DNA from: an uncultured Pelagibacteraceae bacterium
GTDB taxonomy: Bacteria > Pseudomonadota > Alphaproteobacteria > Pelagibacterales > Pelagibacteraceae
Reading direction: 5' to 3'
Length of the DNA stretch: 64,000 nt
Assembly (NCBI GenBank): GCA_902617975.1
Contig: CACMYV010000001.1
Span: 1-64,000, forward strand
Position 1 is the first letter of the stretch. Each line of letters begins with the position of its first letter. Shown piece by piece: positions 39,958 to 49,835 of this stretch. The notes beneath the pieces are model-generated. The model ran no database searches and was not told the origin of the DNA. It saw only the letters and a list, made by a program, of their open reading frames with translations. The position numbers and the translations under genes were made by a program.

Positions 39958-40939
39958 ATTATTAATTATATCGCTATTTATTATCTTTAGCTCTTCAACT
40001 CTAATTGCTGATGACTTCAATGATTGGAAAATTAAATTTAAAAAAAGAGCAATTAATGAAGGTATTAGTAAATATATAGTTAATAATTTAATAGATAACT
40101 CCAAGTTCTTACCCGATGTAATAAAGTATGACAGATACCAACCTGAATTCTATGAAGACACAAAGACATATATTTCAAAAAGAACCTCTTCAAAAAAAGT
40201 AAAACTAGGAAAAATTATTTTAAATAAAGAAAACAATATTATTAATAAAGTATCTTCTGAATACAAAGTAGATAAAAATTTGCTATTGGCACTTATGGGT
40301 ATTGAAACTAATTTTGGAAACTACTTAGGTAAAATGGATATAGTTTCTTCACTTGCAACATTAAGCTACGATCAAAGAAGAAGTGAATTTTTTACTAAAG
40401 AATTAATCACCCTTTTAAAATTAGTAGATGCAAAAATTATAGATCCGAGTACATTATTTGGATCTTGGGCAGGTGCATTTGGAAATTTTCAATTTATGCC
40501 ATCCACAATTAAAAATCATGCAATTGACTATAATAAAGATGGATCAATTGATCTAAAAAATATTGAGGACTCTTTTGCATCGGCAGCAAACTATTTAAGT
40601 AATCTTGGATGGAATGATAATACTCCGTGTTTTTATAGAATTAATCTAAATGAAAATATTCCTGATAAATATTTAAATACATCAGCAAAAAAAATTAAAC
40701 ATGAAAGAAAAGTAAAATATTTAAAAAATTATATAAAAAATTCGTCTTTTTTGGACAAATATGACAATTTGACAGCAGCAATTGTTACTCCTGATGCTGA
40801 AATAGTAGAAAATGCAAATAAACTTAAACCAGCATATATTATTTTTAATAATTATAAGCTAATCTTAAAGTGGAACAGGTCATTAAGATTTAGTTTGGCT
40901 GTATGCACATTAAAAAATAGTTTTGAAAATGAAACTTAA
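39944..40939 (+). CDS. Lytic murein transglycosylase (MltB-like)
   Basis: Signal peptide; LALMGIETNFGNYLGKMDIVSSLATLSYDQRRSEFF, GSWAGAFGNFQFMPSTIKNHAIDYNKDGSIDL. Confidence 0.93.
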   Translation: MKKIKLLIISLFIIFSSSTLIADDFNDWKIKFKKRAINEGISKYIVNNLIDNSKFLPDVIKYDRYQPEFYEDTKTYISKRTSSKKVKLGKIILNKENNIINKVSSEYKVDKNLLLALMGIETNFGNYLGKMDIVSSLATLSYDQRRSEFFTKELITLLKLVDAKIIDPSTLFGSWAGAFGNFQFMPSTIKNHAIDYNKDGSIDLKNIEDSFASAANYLSNLGWNDNTPCFYRINLNENIPDKYLNTSAKKIKHERKVKYLKNYIKNSSFLDKYDNLTAAIVTPDAEIVENANKLKPAYIIFNNYKLILKWNRSLRFSLAVCTLKNSFENET

Positions 40940-41546
40940 GATAATAATTTTTTTAGCAATAATTTTAACATCATGTGAAACCACTAATAAAAAAGTAATC
41001 ACCAATAAAGATTTCAAAAATTATTCAAATGATGGTTTTGCTCTAATATTTAATAATGATATTTTCAAAAAACGAATAGTTTCAAAAAAAATTGATCAAA
41101 GATCATTAGTTATTTTCAATAATAAACTAAAAAAAGATACAGATATAAAAATAACAAATTTGTTAAATGAAAAATACTTGATTGCTAAAGTAGGAAAAAA
41201 TTCGAAATATCCAATTTTTTATAATTCAGTAATTTCTGAAAGGATTGCGCCTATGAACCATTCTCAATATGCAGCTTCAATAATAAGACCATATGTTTCA
41301 GAAAAAACATATTGGATAATACTTCATCATGGACTTTTTCAAACATATTATAGTGCTCATCATTTAGGAGGTGATAGAAACGCTAGAGATAAATTCAAGG
41401 ATCACAAATACTATCAAGATACAGTTGATTTTTGTGAAAAATACGACCAGTCTTCTTTTGATCCTAATTACAAATCTATGTCTCTAGAAGATTTTGAACC
41501 AATGGTGAAAAAGATATTTGATCGAAAACCCTTTTATCATCACTAA
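40923..41546 (+). CDS. Chimeric ORF: RlpA-like lipoprotein N-terminus fused to C-terminal part of a PhnZ-like HD-domain protein
   Basis: N-term lipobox LTSC and DPBB/RlpA-like IKITNLLNEKYLIAKVGKNSKYPIFYNSVISERIA; C-term YAASIIRPYVSEKTYWIILHHGLFQTYY...CEKYDQSSFDPNYKSMSLEDFEPMVKKIFDR. Confidence 0.7.
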   Translation: MKMKLKIIIFLAIILTSCETTNKKVITNKDFKNYSNDGFALIFNNDIFKKRIVSKKIDQRSLVIFNNKLKKDTDIKITNLLNEKYLIAKVGKNSKYPIFYNSVISERIAPMNHSQYAASIIRPYVSEKTYWIILHHGLFQTYYSAHHLGGDRNARDKFKDHKYYQDTVDFCEKYDQSSFDPNYKSMSLEDFEPMVKKIFDRKPFYHH

Positions 41547-41560
41547 TTTTAAAAGAAATC

Positions 41561-43510
41561 ATGACTAACAAACTTAAGGAAGAGAAAAGTCCGTATTTAA
41601 AGCAGCATAAAGACAATCCTGTAAATTGGTTTGCTTGGAATAAAGAAAGTTTAGAACAGGCAAAAAAAGAAAAAAAACCAATATTTCTTAGTGTTGGATA
41701 TGCGAGCTGTCATTGGTGTCATGTGATGGCTCATGAAAGTTTTGAAGATGATCAAACAGCTAAAATAATGAATGAAAAATTTATAAATATTAAAGTTGAT
41801 AGAGAAGAAAGGCCTGATTTAGATTATGTTTTTCAAAGAAGTTTATCTATTTTAACAGGAACCCAAGGGGGTTGGCCTTTATCGATGTTTCTTGATGAAA
41901 ATGGAGTTCCTTTTACTGGTGGAACTTATTTCCCACCAAAAGAAATGCATGGAAGACCAGATTTTCAAAAAGTTCTAAATAATGTTTCTGACGTATATAA
42001 TAAAAATAGAGAGAAAATTCTTGATCAAGCACCCCAAATGCAAGAAATATTTGGTAAAATTAATCAAAGATCAGCAGTATTAAATCAACCTTTAGAACCG
42101 TTTTTAGAAAAAATTATACAGCACCTTGATAAAGATAATGGGAGTTTCAAGGGAGCTCCTAAGTTTCCCCAATTTTATTTATTTGATGCAATGTTTTATT
42201 TTTATTTAAAAACAGGAAAAGAAGAATACTTTAAACCTGTTGAAACTTTACTTTACAATATTTCTTCAAAAGGAATGTATGATCATCTAGCTGGAGGTAT
42301 AGCAAGATACACAGTTGATGAAAATTGGATCATCCCTCACTTCGAAAAAATGCTTTATGATAATATTCAATATATAGGTTTATTAAATAAGTTTTTTCAA
42401 AAAACTAATAATCTTTATTATAAAGGAAAGTTAGAGCAAACCATAAATTTTATCAATTCAGAATTTAAAAATGATTTTGATCTTTATGGGTCTGCATATG
42501 ATGCCGACAGCGATGGTGTTGAAGGAAAATATTATGTATGGAATTATGTAGAACTAAAAAATACTCTGGGTTCTAAATTTAATTTATTTGCAAAAAAATA
42601 TAATTTAACTGAAGAGGGAAATTTTGAAGGTAATAATATTTTAATAGAAACTCATAATAAACTTTCCGATAATGAGATTAAAGAAATCTCAAACACAGAA
42701 AAAACGTTATTAGATCAAAGAAATAAACGTACTAAACCATTATTTGATGATAAATCTCAAACTGATCAAAATTGTTTTTTATTAGAAACACTTCTTCTTT
42801 CATCGCTAGTAACTGATAATGAAGAACTAAAACAAAATACTCTTGTTAGTATAAAGATATTGGAAAAATATTTGTCAAACAAAATTTTCCATTACTATCA
42901 AGACACAGAGATTGACGCTTTTTTGGAAGATTACGTATACTATGCTAGTCTTTTGATAACTATTTATGAATTAGATGGTGACGTTAAATACATCGAAAAA
43001 GCAAAAGATATTTTAATAAAAACCTGGGAATACTTCTTTGATAAAAAATCAGGCTTAATGCAGAAAAATAAAATATTAGATAATGACCTATTTGTACAAC
43101 CAGTAGATCTAAATGATAATAATATACCAAATGGAAATAGCGTATATTTAAACTTATGTAATAAAATATATATAATAACTAGCGATAAAATATGGTTTGA
43201 AAAAATTGATATTTTAAAAAAAAGTTTCCACCAAGTTTTAAACTCAAACTTTGCACAAATGTTTAGCTTTGTAAAATCATTGGATATTTGTAATGAAAGT
43301 ATATCTTTTACAATTCATGGAAAGCAAAATTTAGATCCTAATTTAAAAAAGTATTTGCAAAAAAAATTTTTTACTAGAGCTACATTTAAATATCTAGATA
43401 ATGAAGTAAAAGAGGCAAAAATTGTTATATGTGAAAATCAAACTTGCTCTAACAAATTAAGTAATATAAAGGAAATTGAAGATTATCTAAAAAGAAACAA
43501 TATAAGCTAA
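41561..43510 (+). CDS. Thioredoxin-domain DUF255 protein (YyaL family)
   Basis: NPVNWFAWNKESLEQAKKEKKPIFLSVGYASCHWCHVMAHESFED, GTQGGWPLSMFLDENGVPFTGGTYFPP. Confidence 0.95.
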   Translation: MTNKLKEEKSPYLKQHKDNPVNWFAWNKESLEQAKKEKKPIFLSVGYASCHWCHVMAHESFEDDQTAKIMNEKFINIKVDREERPDLDYVFQRSLSILTGTQGGWPLSMFLDENGVPFTGGTYFPPKEMHGRPDFQKVLNNVSDVYNKNREKILDQAPQMQEIFGKINQRSAVLNQPLEPFLEKIIQHLDKDNGSFKGAPKFPQFYLFDAMFYFYLKTGKEEYFKPVETLLYNISSKGMYDHLAGGIARYTVDENWIIPHFEKMLYDNIQYIGLLNKFFQKTNNLYYKGKLEQTINFINSEFKNDFDLYGSAYDADSDGVEGKYYVWNYVELKNTLGSKFNLFAKKYNLTEEGNFEGNNILIETHNKLSDNEIKEISNTEKTLLDQRNKRTKPLFDDKSQTDQNCFLLETLLLSSLVTDNEELKQNTLVSIKILEKYLSNKIFHYYQDTEIDAFLEDYVYYASLLITIYELDGDVKYIEKAKDILIKTWEYFFDKKSGLMQKNKILDNDLFVQPVDLNDNNIPNGNSVYLNLCNKIYIITSDKIWFEKIDILKKSFHQVLNSNFAQMFSFVKSLDICNESISFTIHGKQNLDPNLKKYLQKKFFTRATFKYLDNEVKEAKIVICENQTCSNKLSNIKEIEDYLKRNNIS

Positions 43511-44805
43511 TGATAGAAACAAAGGAAAAAATAATAGAATACTTTAAGTCAGGCTCAAAGGATAAATCTAATTTAAAGATTGGAGTTGAGCATGAAAAAT
43601 TTATTTTTGATAAAAAAACAAATACTAGAATTGATTATTCCAATATCAAAAAAATGTTTGAAAATTTATATGAGTTTGGCTGGAAACCTATTTTTGAAGC
43701 AAAAAATCCAATAGCGTTAACTAAGAATGGCAAAAGTATTACTTTAGAGCCGGGCAATCAAATAGAGTTATCTGGTGCAAAATTAAATAATATTCATGAA
43801 GCTTGTGCTGAATCTCATGAATATTTATTTGAATTAAATCAGGTAATTGAAAAATTAGATTTTAAAATAGTAAGTTCTGGATATGATCCTATATCTAAAC
43901 TTGAAGATATACCTAATAATCCAAAAAAAAGGTATGAGGTTATGACGAAAGATATGCCTGTTGGAGGAAAACTAAGTTTAGATATGATGTATAAAACTGC
44001 AGGTACACAATTAAATTTAGATTATACTTCAGAGGAAGATTTTATAAAAAAATTTAAGTTGGCAAATAATTTAGTTCCAATATCTATCGGACTTTTTGCA
44101 AATTCCTCTATAGTTGAAAAAAGTAATAGTGGATACTTATCTTACAGATCTAAAGTTTGGCAAGAAACATCTAGAGGTGGATTGCCTGAGTTTTTTTTAA
44201 AAGATGTAAATTTTGAAAAATATGCAGATTATATTATGAATTATCCAATCTTATTTTTACAAAGTGAAGGTAATTATATATCTGGAAAAAAATATTTATT
44301 TAAAAACTTTATGAATGGAGAAATTAAAGAAATTGGAAACAAAATTCCAAGTACTAATGATCTTGATACACATTTAGGAACAATATTTACAGAGAACAGA
44401 TTAAAACAATATATCGAATTAAGATCAATGGATGCTTGCGGATGGGAGTGTTTATGTGCTGGTCCTGCCCTATTCACTGGATTAATTTATGGAAATCTGG
44501 AAGAAGCTTTAGATTTAATTAAAAATTGGGAAGCTAATGAAGTGCTTTCAGCTTATAAAAATGCCCCTAAAAATGGCTTAAAAACAAACTTGATGGGCAA
44601 GGATATTTCGTATTGGGCAGAGAGACTATTAGACATATCAAAATCAGGATTAAAAAAGAGAGACTTTTTAAATAGAAAAAAATTAAGTGAAGCAAAGTTT
44701 TTAGATCACTTAGAAAAAATTGTAAAAAATAAAAAAACAAATGCTGATAATATAATAAGTAAGTATTCAAATTCCGAAAATTTGAATGATTTATATGACC
44801 AATAA
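43510..44805 (+). CDS. gshA: Glutamate-cysteine ligase (plant/alphaproteobacterial type)
   Basis: IGVEHEKFIF, LEPGNQIELSGA, MMYKTAGTQLNLDYTSEEDF, RSMDACGWECLCAGPALFTGL. Confidence 0.92.
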   Translation: MIETKEKIIEYFKSGSKDKSNLKIGVEHEKFIFDKKTNTRIDYSNIKKMFENLYEFGWKPIFEAKNPIALTKNGKSITLEPGNQIELSGAKLNNIHEACAESHEYLFELNQVIEKLDFKIVSSGYDPISKLEDIPNNPKKRYEVMTKDMPVGGKLSLDMMYKTAGTQLNLDYTSEEDFIKKFKLANNLVPISIGLFANSSIVEKSNSGYLSYRSKVWQETSRGGLPEFFLKDVNFEKYADYIMNYPILFLQSEGNYISGKKYLFKNFMNGEIKEIGNKIPSTNDLDTHLGTIFTENRLKQYIELRSMDACGWECLCAGPALFTGLIYGNLEEALDLIKNWEANEVLSAYKNAPKNGLKTNLMGKDISYWAERLLDISKSGLKKRDFLNRKKLSEAKFLDHLEKIVKNKKTNADNIISKYSNSENLNDLYDQ

Positions 44806-45718
44806 AATTGTTGCTATACAAGGTGATAATTTAAAAAAAATAAATATCAAAACAGATACTACTATTTTTTTAGCTAATGAAGCTCAAAACATGGGTTATA
44901 AATTATTTTATTATTATCCAGAAAACTTATCGAATATAAGAGGAAAAACTGTAAGTGAAGGATATTTTATTAAAATTGATTATTCAAAAAAGAAATTTTA
45001 TAAAATTCTAAAAAAATCAAAATTAGACTTATCCTTTGCAAAATATATTTTAATCAGACAGGATCCACCTTTTAACTTGGAATATATTTCTACAACATTA
45101 ATGTTAGATAGAATCAAAGATAAAACAAAAATTATTAATGATCCTACTTCAGTAAGAAATATTTCAGAAAAATTTTATTCTTTAAATTTTAAAAATTATA
45201 TGGCGGATACAATATTTACTAAAGATTTGATTGAAATTAAAAAATTTTTCAAAAAAAATAAAAAGATAATAATTAAACCTATTCATAGCTATGGTGGCAA
45301 TGATATAAATCTTATTTCAGGGAAGCTTAATTTACTTAAAATAAAACAAATATTGAAAAAACACGGTCACATTATGTGTCAAAAATTTTTAAATAAAATT
45401 AAGTTTGGAGATAAAAGAGTTTTTATTATAAATGGTAAGGTTTGCGGAGCTATATCTAGAGTTCCTAAATCAGGATCAATATTGAGCAATATGAGCAAAG
45501 GTGCAAAACCTAAAATAGCATTTTTAAGTAATAAAGAGCTAAAAGTTTCAAATATAATTGCAAAAAAAATTAAGAAAGACGGAATTTACTTTGCAGGAAT
45601 AGACTTTATTGATGGAAAGTTAAATGGAGATATAAATGTAACATCACCAACGGGTATAAAAACATACTTTGATTTATCTCAGATAAACTTGGCTAAGACT
45701 TTTTGGAAAGGTTTATAG
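44786..45718 (+). CDS. gshB: Glutathione synthase
   Basis: ILIRQDPPFNLEYISTTLMLD, KKIIIKPIHSYGGNDI, GDKRVFIINGKVCGAISRVP, NVTSPTGIKTY. Confidence 0.92.
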   Translation: MIYMTNKIVAIQGDNLKKINIKTDTTIFLANEAQNMGYKLFYYYPENLSNIRGKTVSEGYFIKIDYSKKKFYKILKKSKLDLSFAKYILIRQDPPFNLEYISTTLMLDRIKDKTKIINDPTSVRNISEKFYSLNFKNYMADTIFTKDLIEIKKFFKKNKKIIIKPIHSYGGNDINLISGKLNLLKIKQILKKHGHIMCQKFLNKIKFGDKRVFIINGKVCGAISRVPKSGSILSNMSKGAKPKIAFLSNKELKVSNIIAKKIKKDGIYFAGIDFIDGKLNGDINVTSPTGIKTYFDLSQINLAKTFWKGL

Positions 45719-46585
45719 TTGAAAAACTTATCAAATCAGCAAAAAGGATCATCTCTTGCATTTATAGCTGTGATGTTCATCACGCCAGATTCACTTTTTA
45801 TTAGATTATCTTCGATAGATACTTGGGGATTATTGTTTTATAGAGGTGCGATACCATTTGTAGCTGTATTAATTGGACTTCTTATATTTTATAAAAAAAA
45901 CTTTATTAAAGCATTTTTGAATGTTGGTTATGCTGGTATTTTTTATATTATAAGTTTTTCGATTTGTAACATCACATTTATAATTTCAATCCAAAATACA
46001 AATGTAGCAAATACATTAATAATGATTGCAATGGCACCCATGCTTTCGGCAATCCTTGGTGCAATATTTTTAAAAGAGGTTCCCGATAAGAAGACTTGGA
46101 TAGCTATAGCTATTACTTTAGTGGCTGTAATATATATATTCTACGACTCTCTAGAGATGGGTAACTTATTTGGTGATCTTATGGGTATAACAACAGCTTT
46201 TGGACTTGCCACCAACGCGGTAATAATCCGGTCGGCAAAAGATAGAGATTTGCTACCTTCAGCAGTTGTCGGTAAGCTTACAGTAGCTCTATTTGCTCTC
46301 TTTTTCGTTGAAAGTTATGAGTTAGTTGAAAAAGACCTGATCTATATACCTTTAATGTGTATTTTGTGTGTAGCAATACCATTCGTTTTGGTGACGATTG
46401 CTCCAAGATTTATACCTGCCGAGGAAGTTAATCTGTTTTTTCTTCTTGAGACCATTTTAGGACCCATTTGGGTTTGGTTAGTTATCAAAGAGCAGCCTAG
46501 TCTAGAGACAATAGTTGGTGGACTTGTAATTATATTCACTATAGCTGTTCACTCTTATCTAAAATTAAAATCTTCTTATAAATAA
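45719..46585 (+). CDS. EamA/DMT-family permease
   Basis: Ten TM segments; ANTLIMIAMAPMLSAILGAIFLKE; TTG start adjoining gshB. Confidence 0.82.
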   Translation: MKNLSNQQKGSSLAFIAVMFITPDSLFIRLSSIDTWGLLFYRGAIPFVAVLIGLLIFYKKNFIKAFLNVGYAGIFYIISFSICNITFIISIQNTNVANTLIMIAMAPMLSAILGAIFLKEVPDKKTWIAIAITLVAVIYIFYDSLEMGNLFGDLMGITTAFGLATNAVIIRSAKDRDLLPSAVVGKLTVALFALFFVESYELVEKDLIYIPLMCILCVAIPFVLVTIAPRFIPAEEVNLFFLLETILGPIWVWLVIKEQPSLETIVGGLVIIFTIAVHSYLKLKSSYK

Positions 46586-46655
46586 AATTATTTTTCTTTT
46601 TGTCACAAATTTGTCTTGATTTAAAATTAGATCGCCCATAAACACCGCTAATTTT

Positions 46656-47948
46656 ATGAACAAAATTATAAAAAACTCTTGGGCTCTCTTTATGGGTATG
46701 GCATTTATAATGCTAGCTCATGGTTTTCAAGGTACTCTGTTAGGTATTAGAGCAGTTAAAGAAAATTTTGGTCTGTCATCGACAGGTTTTTTATTTTCTG
46801 GATATTTTGTTGGATATTTTATTGGAGCAAAAATTATACAATCATTAATTCATAGAGTTGGGCATATTAGAGTATTCGCAGCTTTTGCTTCTGTCACTTC
46901 AATTGTGGTCTTATTACACTCTATTTTTGTAAATCCTATTTCATGGTTTGTGCTTAGAATGATTTCTGGATTTAGCATGGTTTGTCTTTATACAATTGCT
47001 GAAAGCTGGTTAAACGATAGATCTACAAATAAGAATAGAGGTAGTGTTTTATCAATCTACATGATTATTATGTATGCCTCTATGGCGATTGGAATGTTTT
47101 TCATAAACTTTAGTAAACCAGAGAACTTTCAACCTTTTATACTGATATCTTTATTTATGTCATTGTCTCTTGTTCCAATATTATTAACGAAAAGAAAAGC
47201 TCCAAACTTTAAAAAAATATCAGGCATGAAGCTAAAGGAAGTTTATAAATCATCACCATTTGGTGTTGTAAGTTCGTTTTTAATTGGAATATCACATTCA
47301 GCTGTTTTCTCATTGATTGCAGTTTATGCTACATCGATGAATTTTAGTATTTTAGAAGTATCAATAGTAACATTTTTATTTGCTATATCTGGAGCTATAT
47401 CTCAATGGCCAATTGGAAAATTATCAGATGTTTTGGATAGAAGAATTGTAATTATTTATACAACATTTGGAGCAGCTTTATTTTGTTTTTTGGCGATTAT
47501 TTCTTCGGGTCAAATGTATATGCCTGCAGGTTTAGCTACATCAAAATTATTTTTTTATATCTGTATAATGTGTTTTTCTTTTTGTAGTCTACCAATGTTT
47601 GCATTAATTTTTGCACACACAAATGATTTTATACCAAAAGAAAAATTTGTAGCAGCAGGAGCAGGATTACAATTTGTTTTTGGTCTTGGTGCAATTTGCG
47701 GTCCTTTTATGTGCTCATTATTTATGGAATTTTTAGGAGAAAATGGATTTTTTATTTTCTTAATTATATTTCATTCATTTATTGGTTTATTTGGAATATA
47801 TAGAATGCAAGTAAGAGAGTCTGGTGATAACCCAGATTCACAATTTGTACCTATGCCTCAAACTATTACTCCAGCAGGTATAGAACTTAATCCTTCAACT
47901 GAACCAATAGATGAACCAAATAATTTAAACGAATTTAAGAAAATTTAG
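46656..47948 (+). CDS. MFS transporter (YcaD-like)
   Basis: 12-TM architecture, GTLLGIRAVKENFGLSSTGFLFSGYFVGYFIGA, AESWLNDRSTNKNRGSVLSIYMI. Confidence 0.87.
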   Translation: MNKIIKNSWALFMGMAFIMLAHGFQGTLLGIRAVKENFGLSSTGFLFSGYFVGYFIGAKIIQSLIHRVGHIRVFAAFASVTSIVVLLHSIFVNPISWFVLRMISGFSMVCLYTIAESWLNDRSTNKNRGSVLSIYMIIMYASMAIGMFFINFSKPENFQPFILISLFMSLSLVPILLTKRKAPNFKKISGMKLKEVYKSSPFGVVSSFLIGISHSAVFSLIAVYATSMNFSILEVSIVTFLFAISGAISQWPIGKLSDVLDRRIVIIYTTFGAALFCFLAIISSGQMYMPAGLATSKLFFYICIMCFSFCSLPMFALIFAHTNDFIPKEKFVAAGAGLQFVFGLGAICGPFMCSLFMEFLGENGFFIFLIIFHSFIGLFGIYRMQVRESGDNPDSQFVPMPQTITPAGIELNPSTEPIDEPNNLNEFKKI

Positions 47949-47963
47949 TGTAAGTTCAAAATT

Positions 47964-48620
47964 ATGAAAACAGCATTAATATTCGGCTCAACTGGATTAA
48001 TTGGTGGAATATTACTTAAATTGTTAGCTGATGATCAAAAATATAAAAAAATTAAGGTTTTTGTAAGATCTTCTACTTCAAAAATCGATCCCAAAATAGA
48101 AGTTGTTCAAACAGATTTTACGAAATTAGAAAATATTAAGTCAGAAATAAAAGGTGATGATTGTTTTTTTTGTATTGGAACTACAAGAAAAAAAACACCT
48201 AACAAACAAGATTATATAAACATAGAGTATAATTTACCTTTAACTATTGGAAAAATTTGTAGTGATAATAATGTACAAAATTTTACTTATATTTCTTCAT
48301 TGGGTGCCAGTTCAAAAAAAACAAATTTGTATTTAAAAAATAAAGGTATGGCTGAAGAAGAATTAAGAGAACTAAACTTTAAAAAATTTATTGTAATTAG
48401 ACCTTCATTTTTAATTGGAAAAAGAAATGAGAAAAGACTTGGAGAAAAAATAGGTATTTTTGCTATGAAATGTATATCGCCAATTTTAGTTGGAGATTTA
48501 AAAAAATATAAATCGATTAATGCAGAAATTGTTGCAAAATCCATGATAAATATATCAAACAGTGAAATACAAAGTGGAGTATTTGAACCACCGCAATTAT
48601 TGGAAATTGGAAGAGAATAA
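47964..48620 (+). CDS. NAD(P)H-binding Rossmann-fold protein (HIM1/TIP30-like)
   Basis: MKTALIFGSTGLIGGILLKLL; FTYISSLGASSKKTNLYLKNKGMAEEEL. Confidence 0.82.
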   Translation: MKTALIFGSTGLIGGILLKLLADDQKYKKIKVFVRSSTSKIDPKIEVVQTDFTKLENIKSEIKGDDCFFCIGTTRKKTPNKQDYINIEYNLPLTIGKICSDNNVQNFTYISSLGASSKKTNLYLKNKGMAEEELRELNFKKFIVIRPSFLIGKRNEKRLGEKIGIFAMKCISPILVGDLKKYKSINAEIVAKSMINISNSEIQSGVFEPPQLLEIGRE

Positions 48621-48665
48621 ATTTTTTATTAATCAATAAAATATTAAAAAAATTATTTTAAGTGC

Positions 48666-48671
48666 TATAAT
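48666..48671 (+). promoter_or_regulatory. -10 element upstream of GYD-domain gene
   Basis: tgcTATAATac followed by strong SD aaaggagg and ATG 48691. Confidence 0.5.
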
Positions 48672-48690
48672 ACATTTAAAGGAGGTATCT

Positions 48691-49014
48691 ATGGCTAAAT
48701 TTTTTTTAATGGGAAATTTTACAGAGAAAGCATTCGCAGGTTTTTTAAAAGATCCTGGATCAGATAGATCTGAGGCTGCTAGAAAGTGTTCTGAAAGTGT
48801 TGGTGCTGAAATGAAATCTTACACATATTTGAGAGGACCCTATGACTTTATGGTTGAAACCCATGGTACATTTGAGCAAATGGCTGCTATAAAAATGGCT
48901 ACTGAGGGAAGTGGTGCACTTAAAAATATCGCCATTTGTGAAGAAACACCAATGAATGAAATTGCAAATCATGCAACAAAAGTATCAAGTGGTTATAAAG
49001 CTCCTGGACAATAA
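48691..49014 (+). CDS. GYD-domain protein
   Basis: KFFLMGNFTEKAFAGFL.., ESVGAEMKSYTYLRGPYDFMVETHGTFEQMAAIKMAT. Confidence 0.82.
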   Translation: MAKFFLMGNFTEKAFAGFLKDPGSDRSEAARKCSESVGAEMKSYTYLRGPYDFMVETHGTFEQMAAIKMATEGSGALKNIAICEETPMNEIANHATKVSSGYKAPGQ

Positions 49015-49020
49015 TATAAC

Positions 49021-49049
49021 TGGTAGCTTCATTAATTATGGAGCTACCA
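49021..49049 (+). terminator. Hairpin after GYD-domain gene
   Basis: tggtagcttc / ggagctacca, 10-bp stem, 9-nt loop; no long U tract. Confidence 0.55.
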
Positions 49050-49114
49050 ATTTAAAATCGAAACTGTCAAAATATCTCATTCAAATAAAGTAATATTGAT
49101 CTATTAAGAAAGTT

Positions 49115-49573
49115 ATGAACAAAAGAAAATTTATAAAATTATCTATATTTGGATCATTATTATACAGTATTTTTCCATACAAAATTTCATTAGCTGAAAC
49201 CAAAAAAATAATTAATCAAAATTTAACAGAGGCCCAAAAAAAAATTATGTTTGAGGAAGCAACCGAACGACCATTCTCAAGCCCTCTTAATTATGAGAAA
49301 AGAGAAGGTTTTTATCACTGTGCAAATTGTGGAGCTAAACTATTTAAGTCTAGCTCGAAATTTGATAGTGGAACTGGTTGGCCATCATTTACAGAGGCGC
49401 TTCCTGGAGCTTTTAAAACTAAGGTTGATTACAGCTTTGGCATGAAAAGAATTGAATACCATTGTGCAAAATGTGGTGCTCATCACGGACATGTCTTTGA
49501 AGACGGTCCTGGATCGACAGGAAAGAGATATTGTAATAACGGCTTGTGTTTAATATTTAAGCCATCATCATAA
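49115..49573 (+). CDS. msrB: Exported peptide-methionine (R)-S-oxide reductase MsrB
   Basis: YHCANCGAKLFKSSSKFDSGTGWPSFTEA, KCGAHHGHVFEDGPGSTGKRYCNNGLCLIFKP; N-term MNKRKFIKLSIFGSLLYSIFPYKISLAE looks like a signal peptide. Confidence 0.93.
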   Translation: MNKRKFIKLSIFGSLLYSIFPYKISLAETKKIINQNLTEAQKKIMFEEATERPFSSPLNYEKREGFYHCANCGAKLFKSSSKFDSGTGWPSFTEALPGAFKTKVDYSFGMKRIEYHCAKCGAHHGHVFEDGPGSTGKRYCNNGLCLIFKPSS

Positions 49574-49585
49574 AACGGAGGAATA

Positions 49586-49771
49586 ATGAAGATATTGAGT
49601 ATATTGAAAGGGGTTGAATTAGTTATAGCAGATTTAGAAGTAAATTTGGGAGAACAAGTGAGAAGTGCACCTACGTTATGCGCAAGATACAATGGTAAGA
49701 TTATACCTTTAAACACTGCTCAAGATGGTCGACCTATTCTTATGAGAGAAGAAAACGCTTTAGAAAACTAA
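49586..49771 (+). CDS. Hypothetical protein, 61 aa
   Basis: SD ggagg directly upstream; located between msrB and sodB. Confidence 0.6.
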   Translation: MKILSILKGVELVIADLEVNLGEQVRSAPTLCARYNGKIIPLNTAQDGRPILMREENALEN

Positions 49772-49835
49772 TTTTGTATTTAATTGCGTCAACTTAATTA
49801 AGTTTATTTACAAGAAAATATTATAAAAAATAACT

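Noticed and set aside
46605-46614. ACAAATTTGT palindrome upstream of the MFS gene
   Set aside because: Only 10 bp and AT-rich; insufficient support.
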